A stretch of DNA of 27,999 bases from an uncultured Peptococcaceae bacterium (GTDB lineage: Bacteria > Bacillota > Dehalobacteriia > UBA4068 > UBA4997): assembly GCA_947626615.1 (NCBI GenBank), contig CANQSW010000002.1:1-27999 (forward strand). The letters are read 5' to 3'. This document shows, piece after piece, positions 22,625-27,999 of this stretch. Under the pieces are notes generated by a model that saw only the letters and a list, made by a program, of their open reading frames with translations, ran no database searches and was not told the origin of the DNA. Numbering within the stretch: position 1 is the first letter of the stretch; every line of letters starts with the position of its first letter. A program made the position numbers and the translations under genes.

Positions 22625-23975
22625 GCTCCTTTCCGTTAGGTTTTGCTTGCTGCGTCTGCTGTAAATCCTCCAGCCGCTGCTCGATCAGGCCGGAGCGTTC
22701 CGCTATATCTTCACATAGCACCACCCCCTTTCTCAACTCGCGCAGACGCGCCGATATAACCGCGATTTGGGTTTTGGCCAGCGCCGCCGCTGTCGTGTTA
22801 CCTTGACGCTGATACCGTCTTAACGCATTACGCAGCGCCTGCCGTTCAGCGGTTTGGCTGTCTATCTCACTAGAAAGTTGCTGCCGGTAGTTAAGCAGTT
22901 CCGGCAGGGTTTGAATATTATGCTCCGCCAAAAGCCTGGTTTCCGCGTCCAGCTTATCCAGCTTGTCTATATCCTCACGCAATAAAAAAGACGCCCGTTC
23001 AGACGGCGTCGGCGCTTTAACAATGATATGCAGTTCATAACAATAACGGTAATACAAACCCGCCAAGCCTGCGGCCTCATTAGGTGGTTTAATAAACCTT
23101 TGCGCCCGTTTGGTTAGCTCTGGCAGAGACGCTTGCTTATGAATATTTTGCAAAATGCGTTCTTTGATCTCCGGCAAGGCATAACCCTCGCCCAGTTTAT
23201 GAAAGCGAAAAAAACCTTTTGCGCCGCGCGGCTTTAAGGCGGGATATTTCAGCATTACCCCGCTTTTACCGCGCAGCTTTATTGCATAGCCCATAGCCTC
23301 CAGCGCTCGCAAAAAACCGCTTTCTGTGGTCGCCGCTTTGATCGCCGCGTCTATATCCGCCCGGATTATGCCCTTATATGTGGGTTTACCGTTTTGCTCT
23401 GCCTGCCATTGATTGTATTGCTTTGCTCTCCCTTGCGGCTGCTGAATAATCGAGATACCGTATTCCCGGCAAAGCCGATCCGACACCTCGCGCATACGGG
23501 CATAATCTGCTGGGGAGTTATAGAATTTGCGGCCATCGGCAAAGGATACCGAATTAATAACAAAGTGATTATGGTAATGACCGGTATTGCAATGCGTGGC
23601 TATAACCACCTCAAAACGCCTGCCCCATAATTCCCGCGCTAACGCCACCCCGATTTGATGAGCCTGCTCCGCGTTCACCTCCTCCGCCTGAAACGATTGA
23701 TAACCGTGATAGCATACCCGCCCGCCCTGTTTACGCCAAAGCATTTTGGTATCCATAAACTGTTTTGCGGCCAGTTCCTCCTTGCAATTCAAACAGGAAA
23801 CATAATTGCGGTTTTCGGTTTTCAAACTGTCCATCGCGTATTCCACAACACCGTTAATGCTGTGCAAAGAAGCCAAAGCTGGATAACCATGCTCCGTGGT
23901 TTTTTCCGGGTTTCGTACATAGGCAATCACCCTGTCAACACGCCCTTTTATTGGCCAAATTGCGGTTACAGCCAT
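22557..23975 (-). CDS. MOBP-type relaxase
   Basis: 472 residues. It should nick oriT and stay covalently bound to the 5' end of the transferred strand. The likely nucleophile is Tyr19 in VIAYVRNPEKT. The metal-binding histidine cluster is HCNTGHYHNH, His128, 133, 135 and 137. The central part continues SVSFADGRKFYNS. Residues from about 330 on are coiled-coil-like (RLLAEHNIQTLPELLNYRQQ and following). The ATG overlaps the MobC stop (TAATG), with AGGGGCG before it. Full length and intact. Confidence 0.93.
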   Translation of the reverse strand: MAVTAIWPIKGRVDRVIAYVRNPEKTTEHGYPALASLHSINGVVEYAMDSLKTENRNYVSCLNCKEELAAKQFMDTKMLWRKQGGRVCYHGYQSFQAEEVNAEQAHQIGVALARELWGRRFEVVIATHCNTGHYHNHFVINSVSFADGRKFYNSPADYARMREVSDRLCREYGISIIQQPQGRAKQYNQWQAEQNGKPTYKGIIRADIDAAIKAATTESGFLRALEAMGYAIKLRGKSGVMLKYPALKPRGAKGFFRFHKLGEGYALPEIKERILQNIHKQASLPELTKRAQRFIKPPNEAAGLAGLYYRYCYELHIIVKAPTPSERASFLLREDIDKLDKLDAETRLLAEHNIQTLPELLNYRQQLSSEIDSQTAERQALRNALRRYQRQGNTTAAALAKTQIAVISARLRELRKGVVLCEDIAERSGLIEQRLEDLQQTQQAKPNGKERDDDELFRRRGGTGRAYDIRGY

Positions 23976-24304
23976 TATTCGCCCCTGATCGTGTAGGCTG
24001 ACACAATCAATTCCTCGGCAGCGTGGTTTTCATCTAATGCTTTCCGCAGCCGTGGTACATCAAGCAGACCCCGGCTGTTGGCCAGCCTTAATATTTGTTC
24101 AATATTATACCCCACGCGCCTAACCTCTCGAATCAGCAGCAGCACATCAGCGGAGGGGGCTTCTTTAACCTCCGTATTTTTAACGGCGCAGCGAATAAAA
24201 CCACCTTTAGAAAGATTGCTCTTTCTGGCTTTTCTGGTTAATGCTGCTAATTCCGCATTGGTAAAACAAACTTCTAAACGGCAATTTCTTTTACGCAAAT
24301 CCAT
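23975..24304 (-). CDS. mobC: MobC-like relaxosome accessory protein
   Basis: 109 residues. The N-terminal 45 fit a ribbon-helix-helix: NCRLEVCFTNAELAALTRKA, then SNLSKGGFIRCAVKN. The C-terminal half (LLLIREVRRVGYNIEQILRL) is the MobC helical part. MobC proteins bind oriT and help the relaxase open it. The first ATG is only 1 nt after GGAGG; the in-frame TTG at 24298 is 7 nt away and may be the true start. The ATGCC/GGCAT inverted repeat at 24303-24320 places the ribosome site in a possible hairpin. Confidence 0.85.
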   Translation of the reverse strand: MDLRKRNCRLEVCFTNAELAALTRKARKSNLSKGGFIRCAVKNTEVKEAPSADVLLLIREVRRVGYNIEQILRLANSRGLLDVPRLRKALDENHAAEELIVSAYTIRGE

Positions 24305-24322
24305 GCCTCCTTTTTGGCATAA

Positions 24323-24351
24323 GAAAAAGCCACCTGCGTTGGCAAGCGGCT
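24323..24351 (-). terminator. Terminator after the hepT-mntA pair
   Basis: On the minus strand AGCCGCTTGC pairs with GCAGGTGGCT (10 bp, two G-U pairs) around CAAC, followed by TTTTTC. It lies 28 nt after the hepT stop and just before mobC, so mobC must be reached by read-through or a promoter I could not find. Confidence 0.75.
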
Positions 24352-24378
24352 CATCTTGGGCTTAGTTTTCAGTTTTAA

Positions 24379-24720
24379 TCAATATAATTTCTTTAGTATT
24401 TCCTCGCAGGCAGTCTGCAACAATGGAATATCCTCATTTAAGGTACTCCAAACGGCTGCCAAATCAATCTCGCCATAGGCGTGAACATAAAAGTTTCTGG
24501 TATCTTTAATAATACGCCAAGGTATTGCAGGATTGTTATGCAGCAATTCATCAGACAATTGAGTTGCCATTTCTCCTATCTGAACAACGCACATACAACA
24601 AGCATCTTGAAATAAATAATCTGATTCAAAGACACTAAAATTATAGTTATAACGCTGCAAATAATCAGCAATGCGCCGACAATAGCCAATAATTTTTTCT
24701 ACGATAATCTTATCACGCAT
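24379..24720 (-). CDS. hepT: HepT-like toxin (DUF86 family)
   Basis: 113 residues, all helical. The family's RX4HXY motif is visible as RNFYVHAY (Arg75, His80, Tyr82), and the upstream part (VVQIGEMATQLSDELL) also fits. HepT proteins are RNases that act with a MntA-type nucleotidyltransferase antitoxin, which AMPylates the toxin at the motif Tyr. The mntA gene overlaps it by 8 nt upstream, giving the common antitoxin-first order. Likely role: stabilisation of the ICE. Confidence 0.88.
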   Translation of the reverse strand: MRDKIIVEKIIGYCRRIADYLQRYNYNFSVFESDYLFQDACCMCVVQIGEMATQLSDELLHNNPAIPWRIIKDTRNFYVHAYGEIDLAAVWSTLNEDIPLLQTACEEILKKLY

Positions 24721-25012
24721 TGGGATAAATTTTCACCTCGTCTTTGGCGATCATATTTAAAAAGTTATAATCGGAGGTTTCAGTAGTAATCAAATCTACC
24801 GGTATCCTTAACGCATCTTCAACAGCCAAGCGAAAGGCACAAATCTGATAGAGCGTCCGTATTTGCCCTTTTTCGATTTTCAAATCCACATCACTTACCG
24901 ATGTAGCCTTGCCTGTGGAGTATGAGCCAAAAAGCGACACACTTTTTACGCCATAGCTGGCCGCAATAGGCGAAATCATCCGGCGCAAATCCTCTATTGT
25001 ATAAACCGGCAT
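24713..25012 (-). CDS. mntA: MntA-like minimal nucleotidyltransferase antitoxin
   Basis: 99 residues. The nucleotidyltransferase signature GSX10DXD is complete (Gly29-Ser30, Asp41, Asp43), and a later acidic position lies in RIPVDLITTE. Such single-domain enzymes neutralise HepT by AMPylation. GGAG lies about 9 nt before the ATG at 25012, and a good promoter is at 25047-25075, so the pair has its own transcription unit ending at the hairpin 24323-24351. Confidence 0.88.
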   Translation of the reverse strand: MPVYTIEDLRRMISPIAASYGVKSVSLFGSYSTGKATSVSDVDLKIEKGQIRTLYQICAFRLAVEDALRIPVDLITTETSDYNFLNMIAKDEVKIYPNA

Positions 25013-25046
25013 AACTCATAACTCCTTTCTTGCTTATTACAATTTT

Positions 25047-25075
25047 AGTATAAACCAAACCGCCATACTTTGCAA
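25047..25075 (-). promoter_or_regulatory. Promoter of the mntA-hepT pair
   Basis: On the minus strand TTGCAA (25070-25075), a 17-nt spacer and TATACT (25047-25052) lie about 35 nt upstream of the mntA start. Near-consensus sigma-A promoter. Confidence 0.75.
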
Positions 25076-25084
25076 CAAGAAAAA

Positions 25085-25160
25085 TATGCGGCTGCTCGAT
25101 ATGGGGTTATAGGGGCTTCTGCCCCTGTCAAGCCGAATCTGTCCGTACAGATTCGTTGCT
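25085..25160. other. Candidate origin of transfer (oriT)
   Basis: Two perfect hairpins lie in a 240-nt gap without a clear gene: AGGGGC-TTCT-GCCCCT (25111-25126) and GAATCTGT-CCGT-ACAGATTC (25135-25154). The gap is the nearest substantial non-coding stretch upstream of mobC and the relaxase, and paired inverted repeats are typical of oriT. The nick site cannot be named from sequence alone. The rest of the gap (25160-25255) holds only a 26-codon frame at the end of the primase gene, which I do not support. Confidence 0.4.
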
Positions 25161-25255
25161 TGCTAAGACAATGCCATTTTAGCGTTCCGCTTCCGGCTCA
25201 TTCCGCATAAAAGACTTAGTCTGGTAGGTCATATTGACTTCCTGCACTTTATCTT

Positions 25256-26197
25256 TCACCTTGTCCAATCCTCCTTTCTTGCATATCTCCCCAGCCGCCG
25301 CTGCAACAATTCGTTCATATCCTTGCCGCTGCTTGGCGGCTCGTCAATAACCGTATATCTTTCCTTTAGCCCGGCCATAATCCCGGCAGCAGCGCAGCGT
25401 CCCACCCCGTCATTATCCAAGTGCAGATATACCGCCTTGGTTTGGGGCTGATTATCTAAATAGCTGCTTAAAGCAATCGGAACAACATTCTCCCGCCGCG
25501 CTTTATATACGCCAGCTAAAGATAACAGATTATCCTGCCGCCAATTCTTTCCGGCCATCAGGCTAAGCGTAGCATAGCTCAAAAGATCAATGGCCGATTC
25601 AAACAAGTGTAGATTTCCAGACGGAGCAGCCGCCATGATCTTAAATGAATAATGCTTGTCGCTGCCCGTAACCTCACCCTTAAAATTACCGATAGTGCCG
25701 CGCAGCGCCGCATAGCGCATTTTATTCTCCGCGTCATAACCCACGAATACGGCATTGTGATACCGTTGCGTTTCCAGCAGCAGCTTATGCGTTAAGCAGT
25801 GGTTAATAATTTCCGGGTGAATACCGCGCCGCTGCAAATATCTGACCACCATGTTGGTATTACCGTTCAGCTCTGGCATAAGCAAAGCCTGTGGTCTAGT
25901 TTTCTGCGGCGCATAGAAAACGGGTGGCATAGTTGCCGTCCGTCCGCTTATTGTTTCCACAGCTTGCTTAAAGGTATAGCCGCGTACTTTAATAAAATAA
26001 TCCAGCGCCGTCCGGCCGCCAATGCCCTGCGAAAACCAATGCCATTTGCCGTTGCTGATACTCAAAGAATCGTGAGTGCGGGTAGAATAGGTGTTGGCCG
26101 AAACCCGTACCAGTTCCTCCGGCTCATAATTCTGGAGATAAGTCAGCAAATCTACCTCTTTAGCCTTGGCTATTTGCTCTGGCGTGACATAGCCCAT
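25256..26197 (-). CDS. DUF3991/TOPRIM domain primase-like protein
   Basis: The ATG at 26197 (MGYVTPEQIAKAKE) has GGAGG 8 nt upstream, giving 313 residues. The N-terminal part (about 15-85: LLTYLQNYEPEELVRVSANT, then KWHWFSQGIGGRTALDYFI) looks like the CHC2-type zinc domain of primases without its Cys/His ligands. A DUF3991-like middle (RYLQRRGIHPEIINHCL) follows. The TOPRIM part has Glu at about 200 in HLFESAIDLLS and Asp261/Asp263 in LHLDNDGVG. These proteins are common in Gram-positive ICEs and plasmids and probably serve replication of the transferred strand. Confidence 0.85.
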   Translation of the reverse strand: MGYVTPEQIAKAKEVDLLTYLQNYEPEELVRVSANTYSTRTHDSLSISNGKWHWFSQGIGGRTALDYFIKVRGYTFKQAVETISGRTATMPPVFYAPQKTRPQALLMPELNGNTNMVVRYLQRRGIHPEIINHCLTHKLLLETQRYHNAVFVGYDAENKMRYAALRGTIGNFKGEVTGSDKHYSFKIMAAAPSGNLHLFESAIDLLSYATLSLMAGKNWRQDNLLSLAGVYKARRENVVPIALSSYLDNQPQTKAVYLHLDNDGVGRCAAAGIMAGLKERYTVIDEPPSSGKDMNELLQRRLGRYARKEDWTR

Positions 26198-26220
26198 ATA
26201 TTTCACCTCCTTTCTTTTAT

Positions 26221-26255
26221 ATAAAAGCCGACTGATTACAAAAAATCAGTCGGCT
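26221..26255 (-). terminator. Terminator between helicase and primase genes
   Basis: AGCCGACTGATT (26226-26237) and AATCAGTCGGCT (26244-26255) form a perfect 12-bp stem around 6 nt; on the minus strand TTTTATATAA follows. A second inverted repeat, TGCCTGC/GCAGGCA (26264-26287), lies closer to the helicase stop and lacks a U-tract. Confidence 0.75.
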
Positions 26256-26298
26256 ATGTAAGTGCCTGCCCATATAGGAGCAGGCAAAAAGCTATGTT

Positions 26299-27849
26299 CT
26301 ACCTTTCCATATCGTCTTTATCCTGTTCTGCCAATACCATATTCTCCTCATCAACTGCATCTTCCAATGTATCACTTTCGCCCTTATCCAAATCAAGCAG
26401 ATTATTCAGCTCGTCCAAGCGAGCAATTTTAGATTTTAATTCTTCCTCCTGTGGGAATGGCGCGTCCATCTCCAGTTTGGCGTCTACCAGCTGCTTGGTA
26501 TATTCGTTCAAGGAAATTTCCGTATGCCGCTGCCGTTCCTCCAAACCGTTCAGCAGATTATCAATGCGCTGAATATTGCCAAAAACGTCCGTACCCAGCG
26601 GTGTGGTATATTGCAGGATATTCTCCAGTGTAACTTCAAACTGCCGTTCAAAACTGTTAAAGGATAGATACATAGTAAATCCTCTGTAATGCCCCAGCGT
26701 GTCCTTAGTGGTGCTGCTCTTGGCTTCACAGGCCGCAAGAATAGCATTACCGGCCTGCTTCTTATCAAGATAAGTCACACCGTTAATTTCCATTGGAGCA
26801 AAGCCGTCTGCATTGGGCTGCGTATGCTCGTCTCGGTACACAATATCAACGTCCAAATCCGCAAGCTGCTTTTTACTGCTGGCAATATGAGGGTTAATAG
26901 ATTTGGTGATTTTATCTGCCAATTCATAGCGTTGATTTAGGTGATTAGATTGCAGCAGTTTCAGGCGCGCCACCTCAATATCCAAATCCATTTTTTCTTT
27001 AATCAGCGGATTGCCGCTGCACAGCGCCTTGACTTCGGCATAGGAAAGCGCCGTCTCGTCAATATCTTCCGCCGAGCGCACCGGCGATTTGCTGGTCATG
27101 ATCTGCCCGATAAACTTCTGCTTGCGCTCCACCATCTGATAAAGATAGCTGTCAAAAGTATTTTCGGTAACATAGGTGAAAATATCTACCTCGGCATTTT
27201 CGTTTCCCTGCCGGATAATGCGCCCCTCCCGCTGCTGCAAATCCGCAGGCCGCCACGGGCAATCCAAATGGTGCAGAGCAATCAGCTTTTGCTGCACATT
27301 GGTGCCAGCGCCCATCTTCTGCGTTGAGCCTAACAAGACACGAATTTGCCCGGAACGCACCTTGCCGAACAACTCTTTTTTCTGTGCCTCGCTGCCCGCG
27401 TTATGGATATAGGCGATCTCGCTGGCTGGTATCCCTTTCTCAATCAGTTTATCCCTCAACTCGTCATAAACATTAAACTGACCGTCATTATGCGGCGTGG
27501 ATAAATCGCAGAATACCATCTGCGTTGAACGCTGCTCAATCGTCCGCTGCCAGATATTAAAGACATCTTCGGCGCAGGCGGCCAATTTGCCGGTAGCACT
27601 ATCAGCAAGCATTGGGTTTAACAGCCGCTGGTCAAGCGCCAATTTGCGCCCATCATTGGTAATAAGCAGCATATTATCCTGATTTGGAGTTACCATTTTA
27701 TTGCGGATACGCTCGGCACGATCAGATAGTTCTGCCACCATTTCTTTCTGTATATCCGAAGGTTTCAGCACAATATTATGGTAATTGGCTTTAGGCACCG
27801 GCAGCTTCAGCATATCCGCCGTCTGAATATCTGCTACTTCCTTGAACAT
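26299..27849 (-). CDS. C-terminal part of a giant SNF2-type helicase, 5' side disrupted
   Basis: 516 residues from the first ATG at 27849. The helicase C-terminal domain is clear: QMVFCDLSTPHND, IRVLLGSTQKMGAGTNVQQK, then QQREGRIIRQGNENAEVDIF (motif VI). A coiled-coil-rich tail follows. Close ICE relatives are proteins of well over 1500 residues with an N-6 methylase part and the ATP-binding half of the helicase; both are absent here. The same frame continues upstream through family-like residues PEGSGYRSKTRFAKFYNLPE but is closed by TAG at 27952-27954. The upstream coding sequence may be in another frame, lost, or replaced. Function of this remnant alone is doubtful. Confidence 0.8.
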   Translation of the reverse strand: MFKEVADIQTADMLKLPVPKANYHNIVLKPSDIQKEMVAELSDRAERIRNKMVTPNQDNMLLITNDGRKLALDQRLLNPMLADSATGKLAACAEDVFNIWQRTIEQRSTQMVFCDLSTPHNDGQFNVYDELRDKLIEKGIPASEIAYIHNAGSEAQKKELFGKVRSGQIRVLLGSTQKMGAGTNVQQKLIALHHLDCPWRPADLQQREGRIIRQGNENAEVDIFTYVTENTFDSYLYQMVERKQKFIGQIMTSKSPVRSAEDIDETALSYAEVKALCSGNPLIKEKMDLDIEVARLKLLQSNHLNQRYELADKITKSINPHIASSKKQLADLDVDIVYRDEHTQPNADGFAPMEINGVTYLDKKQAGNAILAACEAKSSTTKDTLGHYRGFTMYLSFNSFERQFEVTLENILQYTTPLGTDVFGNIQRIDNLLNGLEERQRHTEISLNEYTKQLVDAKLEMDAPFPQEEELKSKIARLDELNNLLDLDKGESDTLEDAVDEENMVLAEQDKDDMER

Positions 27850-27999
27850 ACTGATTAACTCCGGCAGATTATAAAATTTGGCGAAGCGGGTTTTGCTGCG
27901 ATACCCGCTGCCCTCGGGGAAGGGTTTGTCAAGAGGTTTTTGCGAGATTGTCTAAATTAAATTTTTGAGCGGTGGAAGTACCGCCTAAAACCTCACGCT
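27850..27999 (-). other. Break region upstream of the helicase remnant
   Basis: Reading towards the helicase, one frame gives EVLGGTSTAQKFNLDNLAKTS and then stops (TGA), with no obvious match to the helicase family. The helicase frame is open only from 27951 downwards. Family-like sequence seems to begin near 27920. A junction or frameshift near 27920-27955 is likely; the window ends too soon to decide which. Confidence 0.45.

Noticed and set aside
25181..25264. 26-codon frame starting at a GTG overlapping the primase stop
   Set aside because: Too short and without a domain, although AAGGAGG lies upstream; not enough to call a gene.

Overview
The window joins a GC-rich chromosome to the integrase-proximal part of an integrative and conjugative element (ICE). 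Chromosomal genes at 1-2930 include a GerA-type receptor subunit and a Ger(x)C lipoprotein. This points to an endospore-forming member of the Bacillota; the sequence does not fix a class or genus. Next come tRNA-Cys(GCA) and tRNA-Leu(UAA). The element starts at the 3' end of tRNA-Leu, continues past the right edge, and its far attachment site is not seen. Every protein gene I support is on the minus strand; only the two tRNAs are on the plus strand.

Element layout, left to right. (1) 2940-6030: three tandem 11-bp repeats, a Tn916-type tyrosine integrase, a small helix-turn-helix protein of excisionase type, a MazF/PemK-type toxin without a recognisable antitoxin, a hairpin-rich non-coding stretch, and a sigma-70 region-4-like regulator. 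(2) 6300-13210: AT-rich cargo of five predicted secreted proteins, one membrane anti-sigma-like protein, one ECF sigma factor and one XRE-type regulator. (3) 13310-24305: a compact type IV transfer operon, read from high to low coordinates as MobC, MOBP relaxase, PcfB-like, ArdC-like, VirD4, VirB2-like, VirB6-like, PrgI, VirB4 and a CHAP cell-wall hydrolase. (4) 24320-25075: a HepT-MntA toxin-antitoxin pair with its own promoter and terminator. (5) 25080-27999: a candidate oriT, a TOPRIM primase-like gene, and the C-terminal part of a giant SNF2-type helicase that looks cut off or frameshifted at its 5' side.

The most notable observation is four copies of one extended promoter motif on the minus strand (6331-6362, 9174-9205, 10748-10779, 12269-12300). 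Each has TGTAACCAAA, 4 nt, CTT, 5 nt, GGAAT, 1 nt, TATA, with identical spacing and an A-tract upstream. One copy precedes the anti-sigma gene, two precede secreted-protein operons, and one precedes the sigma-like regulator upstream of mazF, xis and int. With the ECF sigma gene at 12317-12832, this suggests a self-contained envelope-signal regulon carried by the ICE that may also reach its integration module. Two of the transcripts share a duplicated 5' leader with a conserved inverted-repeat frame. Promoter function and regulatory logic are inference; the motif matches and spacing are read directly.
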